Below are positions 44,902 through 55,222 of a stretch of DNA of 61,702 nt, one piece after another (the first letter of the stretch is position 1; every line of letters starts with the position of its first letter). The stretch lies in NCBI GenBank assembly GCA_934555895.1, contig CAKTFH010000013.1:1-61702 (forward strand). Direction: 5' to 3'. Under the pieces are notes generated by a model. The model saw only the letters and a program-made list of their open reading frames with translations. It was not told the DNA's origin and made no database searches. Position numbers and translations under genes: made by a program. Source of the DNA: an uncultured Muribaculaceae bacterium (GTDB lineage: Bacteria; Bacteroidota; Bacteroidia; Bacteroidales; Muribaculaceae).

Positions 44902-44909
44902 TAAATTTG
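44902..44909 (+). promoter_or_regulatory. -7-like box upstream of mutS
   Basis: TAAATTTG matches TAnnTTTG, with a leader of about 65 nt to the GTG at 44980. The nearest TTTTTG (44885-44889) is only 12 bp upstream, so the -33 box is uncertain. Confidence 0.35.
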
Positions 44910-44979
44910 TCAGCCTCGAGCCACAGCCCGGGACAAAAAAACATCTAACAAACATCTAAACAGATAAAAGATACACAAG

Positions 44980-47637
44980 GTGGCAGCAGAAAAGAGCGCC
45001 AACAGCAAACTGATGGAGCAATACGCCCAGATGAAGCAGAAACACCCCGATGCGGTGCTTCTATTCCGTGTGGGCGACTTCTACGAGACTTTCAGCGACG
45101 ATGCCATCACGGCGTCGGAAATTCTCGGCATCACACTCACCAAGCGTGCCAACGGCTATGCATCGCATGTGGCCCTGGCAGGCTTCCCCCATCATGCGCT
45201 CGACACTTATCTGCCGCGACTGGTGCGTGCCGGCAAGCGTGTGGCCATCTGCGAACAGCTTGAAGACCCCAAGACCGTGAAGGGTGGCAAGCTCGTGAAG
45301 CGCGGCATCACTGAGGTGGTTACCCCGGGTGTGGCGCTCAACGACAATGTGCTCGACCACCGCGAAAACAACTTCCTCGCCGCCGTACACTTCACCAAAA
45401 GCACCATCGGAGTGGCGTTTCTCGACATCAGCACCGGCGAATTCCTGACAGCCGAGGGCAATGCCGAGTATGTCGACAAGCTCCTGGGCAATTTCGCCCC
45501 GAAAGAAGTGCTTGTGGAGAGAGCCAATCACCAGAGGCTCGAACAGACATTCACCGGACGCTATCTCGCCTTCGACCTCGAGGACTGGATTTTCACCGAA
45601 CAGGCCGCAATGGACCGCCTGCTGCGCCAGTTCGAGACCTCGTCGCTGAAAGGCTTCGGCATACACAACCTCCATGCGGCCATCATCGCCTCGGGAGCCA
45701 TACTACATTACCTCGACATCACCCGCCACACACGCACAGGCCACATTTCGCGCCTGAGCCGCATCGAAGAGGAGACATTCGTGAGGCTCGACAAATTCAC
45801 TGTGCGCAACCTCGAGCTGCTCTGCTCCATGGGCGAGGAGGGAAAAAGCCTGCTCGATGTACTCGACCGCACCGTGAGCCCCATGGGCGCCCGCATGCTC
45901 AGACGCTGGATTTCATTCCCTCTGAAAGACCCCAAAAGCATCAACGCCCGCCTCAATGTGGTGGAATATTTCTTCCGCGAGCCCGATCTGCGCGACGCGC
46001 TCCACGACCATCTCGAGCAGATAGGCGACCTCGAACGCCTTATCTCGAAAGTGGCGGTCAACCGCATCACTCCCCGCGAGATGGTGCAGGTGCGCCGAGC
46101 CCTCGAGGCCATCGCGCCGATAAAGGCAGCCCTTGAGAAGACCGACTGTGAGCCCCTGCGCGCCATGGCCGAGCAACTCAACCCCTGCCGCCTCATCTGC
46201 GAGCGCATCGCAAGAGAAATAGCCGACGACGCGCCGGCGCAGCTCAACCGCGGCAACGCCATAAAACCGGGAGTCGACGCCGAACTCGACGACCTGCGTC
46301 ACCTTGCATATCAGGGTAAAGACTATCTGCTCGAGATACAGCGCCGTGAGAGCGAAGCCACATCCATACCAAGCCTCAAAATAGGTTATAACAGCGTGTT
46401 CGGTTACTACATAGAGGTGACCAACGCCCACAAAGACAAAGTGCCCTCCGAGTGGATACGCAAGCAGACACTTGTGAACGCCGAGCGCTACATCACTCAG
46501 GAACTCAAGGAATACGAAGAGAAGATACTCACCGCTCAGGAGAAAATCGAGATAATCGAGGCACGGCTCTACAACGAGCTTGTAGCACGCCTTGGCGACT
46601 ACGTGGGCGTTATTCAGGTCGACTCGCAGCTCATAGCACGGCTCGACACACTCCTGTCGTTCACCCGTGTGGCCATGGAGAACCATTACAACCGCCCCGT
46701 GGTCGACGATTCGCTCAGAATCGAGATACGCGAGGGGCGTCACCCGGTCATCGAGAAAGAACTACCCCCCGGTACCCCCTACATAGCCAACAGCGTAGAC
46801 CTCGACAACGACGGCACGCAGGTGATGATGATTACCGGCCCCAACATGTCGGGTAAGTCGGCCCTGCTCCGATCTACTGCCCTCAATGTGCTTATGGCGC
46901 AGATAGGCAGTTTCGTGGCGGCTGAGAGCGCACATATCGGAGTAGTCGACAAGATTTTCACCCGCGTCGGCGCCTCCGACAACATCTCGCTGGGGGAATC
47001 CACCTTCATGGTGGAGATGAACGAGGCCGCCTCTATACTCAACAACATGAGCCGCCGCTCGCTCATACTCTTCGACGAACTCGGCCGAGGCACCTCCACC
47101 TACGACGGCATCTCCATAGCATGGGCAATAGTGGAGCACATCAATTCCTCGCCACTCAAACCCAAGACACTCTTCGCCACACACTACCATGAGCTCAACG
47201 AGATGGAACAGAGCTACCCCGGAGTGGTGAACTTCAATGTGTCGGTGAAGGAAATCGACGGCAAGGTAGTGTTCCTGCGCAAGCTCGCCCGCGGCGGAAG
47301 CGAGCACAGTTTCGGCATACATGTGGCCAAACTGGCAGGCATGCCCAAAGACATCGTGGCGCGTGCCGCGGAAGTGCTCAAACAGCTCGAGGAGCTCAAC
47401 CGCCACTCCCCTCTCGAGGAGACAGCGAAACAGTCGGCCGGCAAGGGGGCTTCGAAACCGGCACACAAGACAGGCGACATCACGGCGGGAGGCATGCAGA
47501 TGACATTCTTCCAGCTCGACGACCCGGTGCTGTCGCAGATTCGCGACGAAATACTCAATCTCGACATTGACAACCTATCGCCGCTGCAGGCCCTCAACAA
47601 ACTCTCCGCCATCCGCTCCATCCTCACCGGCAAATAA
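44980..47637 (+). CDS. mutS: DNA mismatch repair protein MutS
   Basis: 885 aa, starting at GTG 44980; Met12 is an alternative start just before the conserved domain. The mismatch-reading Phe-Tyr-Glu is GDFYETF (34-36). Walker A is [14 protein letters not shown], Walker [17 protein letters not shown], then [11 protein letters not shown]. MutS binds mismatches as a dimer and recruits MutL (not in the window). It is preceded by a 113-bp gap and followed by the SlyD-like gene. Confidence 0.97.
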   Translation: MAAEKSANSKLMEQYAQMKQKHPDAVLLFRVGDFYETFSDDAITASEILGITLTKRANGYASHVALAGFPHHALDTYLPRLVRAGKRVAICEQLEDPKTVKGGKLVKRGITEVVTPGVALNDNVLDHRENNFLAAVHFTKSTIGVAFLDISTGEFLTAEGNAEYVDKLLGNFAPKEVLVERANHQRLEQTFTGRYLAFDLEDWIFTEQAAMDRLLRQFETSSLKGFGIHNLHAAIIASGAILHYLDITRHTRTGHISRLSRIEEETFVRLDKFTVRNLELLCSMGEEGKSLLDVLDRTVSPMGARMLRRWISFPLKDPKSINARLNVVEYFFREPDLRDALHDHLEQIGDLERLISKVAVNRITPREMVQVRRALEAIAPIKAALEKTDCEPLRAMAEQLNPCRLICERIAREIADDAPAQLNRGNAIKPGVDAELDDLRHLAYQGKDYLLEIQRRESEATSIPSLKIGYNSVFGYYIEVTNAHKDKVPSEWIRKQTLVNAERYITQELKEYEEKILTAQEKIEIIEARLYNELVARLGDYVGVIQVDSQLIARLDTLLSFTRVAMENHYNRPVVDDSLRIEIREGRHPVIEKELPPGTPYIANSVDLDNDGTQVMMITGPNMSGKSALLRSTALNVLMAQIGSFVAAESAHIGVVDKIFTRVGASDNISLGESTFMVEMNEAASILNNMSRRSLILFDELGRGTSTYDGISIAWAIVEHINSSPLKPKTLFATHYHELNEMEQSYPGVVNFNVSVKEIDGKVVFLRKLARGGSEHSFGIHVAKLAGMPKDIVARAAEVLKQLEELNRHSPLEETAKQSAGKGASKPAHKTGDITAGGMQMTFFQLDDPVLSQIRDEILNLDIDNLSPLQALNKLSAIRSILTGK

Positions 47638-47701
47638 ACGAACCTTGCCGCCACGGAGAGCGTTCTAACAGAAGACTACAAACCAAAAACATACAATAGA
47701 A

Positions 47702-48280
47702 ATGGACAAAATCGAACCCGGAAAATACGTTGAGCTCGGCTACGACCTCTATGCCATCAATCCCGACGGCACCGAGACTCTTGTGCACCAGACAGATGCC
47801 GAAGACCCCGAAAAGATTGTTTTCGGTGTGACACGCGGCATGATCGTGCCCCTTGAAAAGGCCATCGAAGGCCTCCAGAAGGGTGACAAATTCAATGTGA
47901 CAGCCACTGCCGACGAGGCTTTCGGCAAGCATGACCCCGAACAGGTGGTGGAGCTCGAGCGCGATGTCTTCCTTGTAGACGGCAAATTCGACGCCGATGC
48001 AATCAAACCCGGCGCCGTGGTGCCCATGATGACAGCCGATGGCTTCCGCATTAACGGTGTCGTAAAGGAAGTGAACGACAAGACTGTGAAGATGGACTTC
48101 AACCACCCGCTGGCCGACAAGCCCGTGCGTTTCGACGGCACAATCCTTGAAGTGCGCGAGGCCACCGAAGACGACATCAAGCCCTTCGTTGGCGGATGCG
48201 GATGCGGCGAAGGCTGCAACTGCGGTGACAGCTGCGGATGTGACGGCGATAGCTGCGGTTGCGACGGCTGCGGCAAATAA
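47702..48280 (+). CDS. slyD: SlyD-like FKBP-type peptidyl-prolyl isomerase with Cys-rich tail
   Basis: 192 aa. FKBP domain with an inserted flap chaperone domain: DLYAINPDGTETLVHQTDAE, VFGVTRGMIVPLEKAIEGL, DEAFGKHDPEQVVELERDVF, FNHPLADKPVRFDG. The last 30 residues contain nine Cys in a Gly/Asp context (GCGCGEGCNCGDSCG and on), a metal-binding tail comparable to the His/Cys tail of SlyD that supplies nickel. The tail here has no His. It converges on lpdA with 6 bp between stops. Confidence 0.88.
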   Translation: MDKIEPGKYVELGYDLYAINPDGTETLVHQTDAEDPEKIVFGVTRGMIVPLEKAIEGLQKGDKFNVTATADEAFGKHDPEQVVELERDVFLVDGKFDADAIKPGAVVPMMTADGFRINGVVKEVNDKTVKMDFNHPLADKPVRFDGTILEVREATEDDIKPFVGGCGCGEGCNCGDSCGCDGDSCGCDGCGK

Positions 48281-48286
48281 TTCAGC

Positions 48287-49612
48287 TCAGCAGCCACGCA
48301 ACGCCGCCAGAAGCGCTTCGCCCAATGTGGGATGAGAGTGCACCGTGACGGCCACTTGCCTCGCAGGCACACCGGCACTCATGGCCAGCGACACCTCAGC
48401 GATGAGGTCGGCGGCATGAGCGCCGACAATCTGACAACCCATGATGAGCCCCGACGCCGGGTCGGTGATTATTTTCACCACCCCGTCGGGCTCTCCCATT
48501 GTAAGGGCCTTGCCATTTGAGCGGAATGTGGCTTTATTTACCTTAAAATCAATACCCTCTTCGGCAAGATGCTGCTCGGTGCGGCCCACCATGGCACATT
48601 CGGGCACAGTGAAGACAGCCGACGGTATCACCGAAAGGTCTATTTTGCCGCCTGTGACAGCCACAGCCTGAGCCGAAGCGGCATGAGCAAGTTGGCAACG
48701 GCCGTTGCAGTCGCCTATGGCGAACACACCCGGGAGCGATGTCTCGAATTTTTCGTCAACCTCTATGCCACGACGGCCGACAGCAGCGCCGCAGGACTCA
48801 AGACCTTCAGGCACCACCGGACAGCGCCCCACGGCCATGAGCACCATCTGAGCCTCAACAGCAGCCGGGCGCCCTTTACGCTCATAGATTACAGTGCGCA
48901 GTCCCGAGGATTCCTCGGTTATTTCCTTCACCTCAGCTTCAGTGATTATCTCCACTCGGCGACGCTTGAGCGCCGTGCGCACTGTGCGCGCCACATCGCG
49001 GTCCATCATGGGAAGTATCTCCTTGCAGTACTCCACCACACTCACCTTCACACCAAAGGCCGAGAAGATGGAGGCGAACTCCATGCCTATCACACCACCT
49101 CCTATCACTGCCAGTGATTCGGGCAGTGTCTCCATGTCGAGCAAATACGATGCATCCACGGCAAGTTCGGCGCCGGGCACTGCAAGCGAAGCCGCACGCG
49201 ATCCCGTAGCGACAATGATTTTCGGAGCAGTGTAGCTTTTGCCGTCGACCTCCACTGTGTGGGGCGCGGTGAAACGCGCCTCACCTTCCACTATCTCGAC
49301 ACCGGCGCACAGAGAGGCCACAGCCTCGCGGAGTTCACTCACTATGGCGTGCTTGCGCTCCACGATACGGCTCATGTCCACACTCACTGCACCCACTGGG
49401 ATAATTATGCCGAACTCTGCGGCAGAGGCCACATCGGCGGCCACCTGCGCCGAGCGGCACATAGCTTTGGTGGGTATGCATCCGCAGTTGAGGCATGTGC
49501 CTCCGAGATGACTTTTCTCAACGAGCAGGGTGGAGAGTCCCTGCCCGGCAGCGCGTGCGGCCGCCTCATAGCCGCCGGGGCCGGCGCCTATTACAATCAC
49601 ATCGTAATCCAT
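48287..49612 (-). CDS. lpdA: Dihydrolipoyl dehydrogenase (glycine cleavage L protein)
   Basis: 441 aa flavoprotein reoxidising lipoamide with NAD+. FAD motif VIVIGAGPGGYEAAAR at 5-20; redox Cys40 and Cys45 in GGTCLNCGCIPTKA (a third Cys, Cys43, replaces the usual Val). NAD motif IGGGVIGMEFASIF; C-terminal His-Glu pair in HSHPTLGEALLAAL. It starts 2 bp after gcvPB, so it is dedicated to the glycine cleavage operon. Confidence 0.93.
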   Translation of the reverse strand: MDYDVIVIGAGPGGYEAAARAAGQGLSTLLVEKSHLGGTCLNCGCIPTKAMCRSAQVAADVASAAEFGIIIPVGAVSVDMSRIVERKHAIVSELREAVASLCAGVEIVEGEARFTAPHTVEVDGKSYTAPKIIVATGSRAASLAVPGAELAVDASYLLDMETLPESLAVIGGGVIGMEFASIFSAFGVKVSVVEYCKEILPMMDRDVARTVRTALKRRRVEIITEAEVKEITEESSGLRTVIYERKGRPAAVEAQMVLMAVGRCPVVPEGLESCGAAVGRRGIEVDEKFETSLPGVFAIGDCNGRCQLAHAASAQAVAVTGGKIDLSVIPSAVFTVPECAMVGRTEQHLAEEGIDFKVNKATFRSNGKALTMGEPDGVVKIITDPASGLIMGCQIVGAHAADLIAEVSLAMSAGVPARQVAVTVHSHPTLGEALLAALRGC

Positions 49613-49614
49613 AC

Positions 49615-51105
49615 TCAGAGCATATCGTAGGTTAATCGCAGGTCGATGGCCGCCGCCGTGTCGTCGGGGTGCGATATGGGAGTGTCGTGGGGAGCCTCGC
49701 GCACCACTTCGGGATTGGCTGATGCATCCTTCGCGATTTCGCGCATCACATCGCAGAAAGCGTCGAGGGTTTCCTTGCTCTCGGTCTCGGTGGGTTCTAT
49801 CATCAGGCTCTCGTGGAAGAGGAGCGGGAAATAGATTGTCGGAGCGTGGTAGCCGTAGTCGAGCAGGCGTTTGGCCACATTGAGGGTAGTGATTCCGGTG
49901 CTCTTGTCCCGCAGTCCGTCGAACACAAACTCATGCTTGCACACAGTGTCGACCGGTAGGTCGTATAGGTCTTTGAGACACTCCTTCACATAGTTGGCGT
50001 TGAGAGTGGCGAGCGGGCCGGCCTCCATAAGGCCTTCGCCGCCGAGTGCGAGTATGTAGCTCAGGGCACGTGCCTGCACCGCATAGTTGCCGAGTGTGGC
50101 CGAGATGGAACCGAGGGCTGTCTCGGGATACTGAATCTGAAATGAGCCATCGGCAAGCTCCACCACACGCGGCGAGGGGAGGAACTGCTCAAGTCCCGCG
50201 CGCACCCCCACCGGACCCGAACCGGGGCCTCCGCCTCCGTGAGGCGTGGAGAATGTCTTGTGGAGGTTGATGTGCATCACATCGAAGCCCATGTCGCCCG
50301 GACGGGCCATTCCCAGCATCGGGTTGAGGTTGGCGCCGTCGTAATACATCAGCGCGCCCGCCTCATGCACCATGCGGGCTATTTCGGGGATATTTTTCTC
50401 AAACAGGCCGAGGGTGTTGGGATTGGTCATCATCATAGCGGCCACCGAGCTGTCGAGTAGCGGACGCAGGGCGTCGAGGTCAACCGTACCGTCTGGCAGG
50501 CTCTTCACCTCCACCACCTCGAAACCGGCCACTGCGGCCGATGCCGGGTTGGTGCCGTGGGCCGAATCGGGCACTATCACCTTGCGGCGGGCAGTGTCAC
50601 CGAGACTGTCGTGGTAGGCATGTATCACCATCAGACCGGTGAGCTCACCGTGGGCTCCGGCAAACGGGTTGAGCGTGAACTCAGCCATGCCTCCAATCTC
50701 GCACAGAGCCTTCTCCAGATTGCGGTAGAGACGCAGGCGCCCCTGCGAGGCGAAATCGGGGGTGGCGGGATGCGCCGTGGCGAAGCCTGAATGCGAGGCC
50801 ATCTCCTCGTTGATTTTCGGATTGTATTTCATGGTGCACGACCCGAGCGGATAGAAGCCCGTGTCGACGCCGAAATTGTTGGTCGACATATTGTTGTAGT
50901 GGCGCACCAGCGTAAGTTCGTCAGCTTCGGGAAGCTGCAGCGGTTCCTTGCGGAGCAAAGCGTCGGAAATCGGCGCGGGAGTCTCTCCGCGTCCCTCATG
51001 AAAATCGGCATCGGAAAGATGGCTGTCGGGAAGCCGGTAGCCGCGGCGTCCGGGACGCGACAGCTCGAACACCAGTTTGCCATATAGTTTTCTGTTCATT
51101 GTCAA
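49615..51105 (-). CDS. gcvPB: Glycine dehydrogenase (decarboxylating) subunit 2
   Basis: 496 aa P-protein beta subunit. It carries the PLP-binding Lys in HINLHKTFSTPHGGGGPGSG and the conserved NNFGVDTGFYPLGSCTMKYN. With GcvPA it decarboxylates glycine and loads the aminomethyl group on GcvH. It lies 15 bp after gcvPA and 2 bp before lpdA. The split P-protein is normal for Bacteroidota. Confidence 0.95.
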   Translation of the reverse strand: MTMNRKLYGKLVFELSRPGRRGYRLPDSHLSDADFHEGRGETPAPISDALLRKEPLQLPEADELTLVRHYNNMSTNNFGVDTGFYPLGSCTMKYNPKINEEMASHSGFATAHPATPDFASQGRLRLYRNLEKALCEIGGMAEFTLNPFAGAHGELTGLMVIHAYHDSLGDTARRKVIVPDSAHGTNPASAAVAGFEVVEVKSLPDGTVDLDALRPLLDSSVAAMMMTNPNTLGLFEKNIPEIARMVHEAGALMYYDGANLNPMLGMARPGDMGFDVMHINLHKTFSTPHGGGGPGSGPVGVRAGLEQFLPSPRVVELADGSFQIQYPETALGSISATLGNYAVQARALSYILALGGEGLMEAGPLATLNANYVKECLKDLYDLPVDTVCKHEFVFDGLRDKSTGITTLNVAKRLLDYGYHAPTIYFPLLFHESLMIEPTETESKETLDAFCDVMREIAKDASANPEVVREAPHDTPISHPDDTAAAIDLRLTYDML

Positions 51106-51120
51106 TAGCGGTTGAGGGAG

Positions 51121-52458
51121 TTAGAGTGATTTGAATATTTCCACAAGGCGATCGGCATCCTCGCGGGTCTGCATTTCGGTGCAGGCCAGCTGCAGACGGT
51201 GTTCGCCTATCTTGATTCCCGGCAAGAGCTGTGCCTCGCGTATACAGCGCTCCATGAGCAGGTTGAGCGAAATGCCGGAATCGACATCGAGCACGAACTC
51301 ATTGAGGAAAGGCTTGTCGGGGAAGGCCAGACGGCAGCGACCGGTGGCAGTGAGTTCCTGAAGCAGATAGCAAGCCATGTTATGTCCGCGCCAAGCGAGT
51401 TCACGCAGACCGTCGGTGCCCATCAGACCCATGAATATGGTCACATACAGTGTCATGAGCCCCTGGTTGGAGCAAATGTTGGAGGTAGCCTTCTCGCGGC
51501 GTATATGCTGCTCTCGGGCCTGGAGGGTGAGCACGAAACACCGCTGCCCGTTGGCGTCGGTGGTGGCGCCCACAATGCGGCCTGGCATCTTGCGCATCAG
51601 CGTCTTTGTGGCGCAGAGATAACCCAGATATGGACCGCCATAGCTCAAGGGAATGCCGAGGCTCTGGGCGTCGCCGCATGCGATGTCGGCGCCCCATTCA
51701 CCGGGAGTGCGCAGAGTGGCCAGGTCGGCAGCGATGCAGTTGAGTATAAGCAGTGCCTTCGAGGCATGCACTTTGTCGGCCACACCGGTGAAATCTTCCA
51801 GAATACCGTAGCGATTGGGCTGGGGCAGTATCACGCCTGCCACATCCTTGTGCTCGGCGAGCAGCCTCTCAAGTTCCTCAAGCGAGGTGGAACCGTTATC
51901 CTCCGGTATGGTGGTTACCTTCACGCCATGATAGCGCGCATAGGTATCTACCACACGGCGCACGGCAGGCAGAAGCGTTGCGCTCACCAGCACATGGTCG
52001 GCCTTGCGCTTCGCGGCCACAGCCATGAGCATTGCCTCGGCAGTGGCGGTAGCGCCGTCGTACATCGACGCGTTCGACACCGGCAGTCCCGTAAGGCGGC
52101 TCATCATGGTCTGATACTCGAAGATATATTGCAGCGTGCCCTGCGAAATCTCAGGCTGATACGGGGTGTAGGCGGTGAGGAACTCCGAGCGCCCTATCAG
52201 GCTCATGGCAGCGGCCGGCACCTGATGGTCGTAGAATCCGCCGCCGGCGAAACAGGCGCGTACAGGCAGATTTTCTGATGCGAGCCGGTCGAACTCGGAG
52301 CGCACCTCACTGTCACTCATGCCTGCGGGTAGATTATAGGGATGTGCGAGAAGAAGCTCCTCGGGCACATCGCTGTAAAGCCCGCGCAGCTCTTCCACGC
52401 CGCAGGCAGAAAGCATGGCTTTCACCTCGGCCTCGGTGTGTGGGAAATAACGGTGCAT
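51121..52458 (-). CDS. gcvPA: Glycine dehydrogenase (decarboxylating) subunit 1
   Basis: 445 aa P-protein alpha subunit. MHRYFPHTEAEVKAMLSACG, FAGGGFYDHQVPAAAM, TAYTPYQPEISQGTLQYIFE and SNASMYDGATATAEA are characteristic. It lacks the PLP Lys, which is in GcvPB. It starts 14 bp after the gcvH stop. Confidence 0.95.
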   Translation of the reverse strand: MHRYFPHTEAEVKAMLSACGVEELRGLYSDVPEELLLAHPYNLPAGMSDSEVRSEFDRLASENLPVRACFAGGGFYDHQVPAAAMSLIGRSEFLTAYTPYQPEISQGTLQYIFEYQTMMSRLTGLPVSNASMYDGATATAEAMLMAVAAKRKADHVLVSATLLPAVRRVVDTYARYHGVKVTTIPEDNGSTSLEELERLLAEHKDVAGVILPQPNRYGILEDFTGVADKVHASKALLILNCIAADLATLRTPGEWGADIACGDAQSLGIPLSYGGPYLGYLCATKTLMRKMPGRIVGATTDANGQRCFVLTLQAREQHIRREKATSNICSNQGLMTLYVTIFMGLMGTDGLRELAWRGHNMACYLLQELTATGRCRLAFPDKPFLNEFVLDVDSGISLNLLMERCIREAQLLPGIKIGEHRLQLACTEMQTREDADRLVEIFKSL

Positions 52459-52472
52459 TTACCGGAAGGGAT

Positions 52473-52835
52473 TTATTTAGTGATGAAAGCGTTGTAGGCT
52501 CCTTCGTCCATGAGGGCGTCGAGCTGCGACTTGTCGGCGATTTTCACCTTGATGATCCATGCGCCGAAGGCGTCGCGGTTCACGGCACGGGGGTCGTCGG
52601 CAAGAGCCTCGTTGACCTCCACCACCTCTCCACTGACTGGCGCGATGAGGTCGGAGGCGGCCTTCACGCTCTCGATGGCGCCGAAATCCTCGCCGGCCTC
52701 AATCTCGTCGCCCACCTCGGGCATATCCACATACACTACATTACCGAGCTGTTTCTGAGCATAGTCGGTGATGCCGATGAAGCCATATTCGCCTTCCACG
52801 CGAATGTATTCGTGAGTTTCTGAGTAGTAAGTCAT
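52473..52835 (-). CDS. gcvH: Glycine cleavage system H protein
   Basis: 120 aa carrier with the lipoylated Lys58 in AIESVKAASDLIAP. It shuttles the aminomethyl group between GcvP, GcvT and LpdA. It lies between gcvT (35 bp upstream) and gcvPA. The neighbouring lipoate ligase probably modifies it. Confidence 0.96.
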   Translation of the reverse strand: MTYYSETHEYIRVEGEYGFIGITDYAQKQLGNVVYVDMPEVGDEIEAGEDFGAIESVKAASDLIAPVSGEVVEVNEALADDPRAVNRDAFGAWIIKVKIADKSQLDALMDEGAYNAFITK

Positions 52836-52870
52836 ATCGTTGTAGTTTTATTGTCGGGTTAGGATTATGT

Positions 52871-53989
52871 TTATTTATATGATTTTTTGTAGAACTGCTT
52901 TTTCACCACCTTGCAGGGGAACACCTTGCGGCGGATGCGCACCTGCAGCGGGGTGCCCATTGCTGCCACGCGGCTGTCTACCAGGGCCATGGCCACGCTT
53001 TTGTCGACCGACAGGGCATGATAGCCTGTGGTGATGTGGCCAACAGTGTTGCCCTCCATGTCGAGCACTTCGTAGCCGTGGCGCGGCACGGCACGGTCCT
53101 CGAGTTCGAGGCCAACCAGTTTGCGGGGAGCGCCCTCGGCCTTCTGACGGGCCACGGCCTCACTGCCCATAAAAGGCGCCTTGTCGAGCTTCACGAACAT
53201 GGTGAGGCATGCCTCCACGGGAGTAATGTCGTCGGCAAGCTCGTCGCCGTAAAGGGGCAGACCCACCTCGAAGCGGAGGGTATCACGGCATCCGAGGCCG
53301 CAGGGAACGCAGCGTTTAGAGGTCATGAGCGCTTCCCACATGGCTATGATGTCGGCGTCTTCACCGTAGATTTCAAAACCGTCCTCGCCGGTGTAGCCGG
53401 TGCGGGAGATGAGGATTTTATGCCCGGCGAACACTGTCTCACGGAAGTGATAGAATGCGATGTCGGCACACGGTATGCCGAGCACCTCCTCAACCACCTT
53501 CTCGGCGTCGGGTCCCTGCACGGCGAGCTCGCTCACCACATCGCTCACCAGCTCGAGGTCCACGCGGAAAAATCCTCCGGCCGGGTTTAGGTCGGCATGG
53601 CGGGCGAGAATCCACTGCTCGTCTTTCTCGATATTAGATGCGTTGATTACCAGAAGGTAGCGTTCATGATTGAAGCGATACACCAGCAAGTCGTCGACCA
53701 CCCCGCCATCCTCGTTGAGCATCATGCCGTAGAGGCACTGGCCGTCGGCGGCACGGCTCACATCGTTGGAGAAAATGTAGTTGACGAATGCGGTGGCGTC
53801 TTCGCCGCTAACAATCACTTCGCCCATGTGCGACACATCGAACACACCGCAGTGCTCGCGCACGGCGCGGTGCTCCTCTTCGATGGAGCTGTACTGTATC
53901 GGCATGTCGAAGCCTCCGAAGGGGCTCATAAGCGCTCCGAGGGCCACGTGGTGGCCGTGGAGGCAGGTTTTTATTGTTTCTTCCGCCAT
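52871..53989 (-). CDS. gcvT: Aminomethyltransferase (glycine cleavage T protein)
   Basis: 372 aa, tetrahydrofolate-dependent. The N-terminal GVFDVSHMGEVIVSG, the folate-site FSNDVSRAADGQCLYGMML and the central ILISRTGYTGEDGFEIYG are the family marks. It releases ammonia and 5,10-methylene-THF from GcvH. It is second in the operon, 53 bp after the lipoate ligase gene. Confidence 0.95.
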   Translation of the reverse strand: MAEETIKTCLHGHHVALGALMSPFGGFDMPIQYSSIEEEHRAVREHCGVFDVSHMGEVIVSGEDATAFVNYIFSNDVSRAADGQCLYGMMLNEDGGVVDDLLVYRFNHERYLLVINASNIEKDEQWILARHADLNPAGGFFRVDLELVSDVVSELAVQGPDAEKVVEEVLGIPCADIAFYHFRETVFAGHKILISRTGYTGEDGFEIYGEDADIIAMWEALMTSKRCVPCGLGCRDTLRFEVGLPLYGDELADDITPVEACLTMFVKLDKAPFMGSEAVARQKAEGAPRKLVGLELEDRAVPRHGYEVLDMEGNTVGHITTGYHALSVDKSVAMALVDSRVAAMGTPLQVRIRRKVFPCKVVKKQFYKKSYK

Positions 53990-54042
53990 TTTTATGTGGG
54001 GTTTAAGGTATTCTTTTTAAGGTATATCAGTGCGTGTGGCGC

Positions 54043-55098
54043 CTATCGCCCGGCCTGCACCGGCTCGGCCACTCCGGCGGCATCGAGGATGATGTCAGCG
54101 AGCTCCTCGGGGCGCAGATTGGGTATCACTTTCCCTATGTTTATGGCTCCGAGACGCCTCATGAGCGCTTCGCGGGTAAGTTCGCAACCATACAGATGCG
54201 AGAGCAGTCCGCGGTCGATGTCGCCGAGTAGGAAGAAATCTCCGGCAATGTCGATGCCGCCTATGCACGGCACCGGGTCGGGAGTACTTTTCAAGGCGAC
54301 CTCGAACTCGCCCACGCCCTCCACCCTGCGGCAGCGGCGAGGCCCGGTGTGACGGGCGCCCTGCACCCACGCGGGGTCATAATAGGGTTCGGCAATACGC
54401 TCTATGGCCTCCACATCGCCGGCATTAAGCTCGAGGGTGCTCCGGCACAGCTCGCCGCGGGCGGTGTCCATGAACTCACGTAGGCTCACGGCGGAATGCT
54501 CGCGCACGGTGGTCACGCGGCTGCGCACGCTCTTCACGCCCTTGGCCTCGAGTTTGGCGCCAGAAGGGGTAAGTGCGCTGGTCATCGTGGGCAGGTCGGC
54601 GTCGTAGAGCATGGTGCCGTGCACTATGGCGCGGCTCTCGGTGGTGTGGGTCAGACGGTCGGTGAGGTTGATATGATAGAAGGCATAGCCGCTCACCTTG
54701 CGGTCGCCTATCAGGATGTCGTTGCGGCCGGTGGTGTGGGCCTCGGCAATGCCTAATCCGCGCAGCATGGCTGCCACGCGCTCGGTGAAGGCCGTAAATG
54801 TGGAGGCCACCTCGGAACAAGTGGTGATGTGGCTGAACATGATATTACTGCGGTCGGCGTACACACAACCGCCGCCGCTCTTGCGGCGACAGATATCAAT
54901 GCCGCGGCTGCGACAGAAATCCACATCCACTTCGGAAAGCATCTGTTGGTTTCGCCCTACAATCACCGTGGGCTCCACCTGCCACATGAAGAAATATTCG
55001 CCCAGAAAATTGCGGGCAAGATACTCTTCCATGGCGAGATAGAACGGTAGCCTGTGTGGCTTGGCCCCCGGCGCATCGGGTAGCTTTGCATATATCAT
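54043..55098 (-). CDS. lplA: Lipoate-protein ligase A
   Basis: 351 aa. It activates lipoate with ATP and attaches it to lipoyl domains. VEPTVIVGRNQQMLSEVDVD, the Gly-rich RRKSGGGCVYADRSNIMFS, the catalytic-Lys segment LIGDRKVSGYAFYH and a C-terminal accessory domain are visible. It is the promoter-proximal gene of the glycine cleavage operon, so scavenged lipoate can be loaded onto GcvH. Start 55098 is 41 bp past the promoter -7 box. Confidence 0.93.
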   Translation of the reverse strand: MIYAKLPDAPGAKPHRLPFYLAMEEYLARNFLGEYFFMWQVEPTVIVGRNQQMLSEVDVDFCRSRGIDICRRKSGGGCVYADRSNIMFSHITTCSEVASTFTAFTERVAAMLRGLGIAEAHTTGRNDILIGDRKVSGYAFYHINLTDRLTHTTESRAIVHGTMLYDADLPTMTSALTPSGAKLEAKGVKSVRSRVTTVREHSAVSLREFMDTARGELCRSTLELNAGDVEAIERIAEPYYDPAWVQGARHTGPRRCRRVEGVGEFEVALKSTPDPVPCIGGIDIAGDFFLLGDIDRGLLSHLYGCELTREALMRRLGAINIGKVIPNLRPEELADIILDAAGVAEPVQAGR

Positions 55099-55138
55099 CT
55101 GCGCTGGTCGATATCGTTTTTCAGGGTTTCAGGATTCC

Positions 55139-55169
55139 CAAAGGTAGCAACTCTCGGCGAACTGCCAAA
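55139..55169 (-). promoter_or_regulatory. Promoter of the glycine cleavage operon
   Basis: Minus strand TTTG (55169-55166), a 19-bp spacer, TACCTTTG (55146-55139). The leader is about 35 nt. No glycine riboswitch was recognised in it. Confidence 0.7.
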
Positions 55170-55210
55170 ATTATTTCCCCGGAAATTCCATTATCTTCCC
55201 GGGGATTGCC

Positions 55211-55218
55211 TAAATTTG
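55211..55218 (+). promoter_or_regulatory. -7 box directly before ruvB
   Basis: TAAATTTG ends 4 bases before ATG 55223, as at trmB, predicting a leaderless or near-leaderless transcript. No -33 box was found at the expected distance. Confidence 0.4.
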
Positions 55219-55222
55219 CAAC

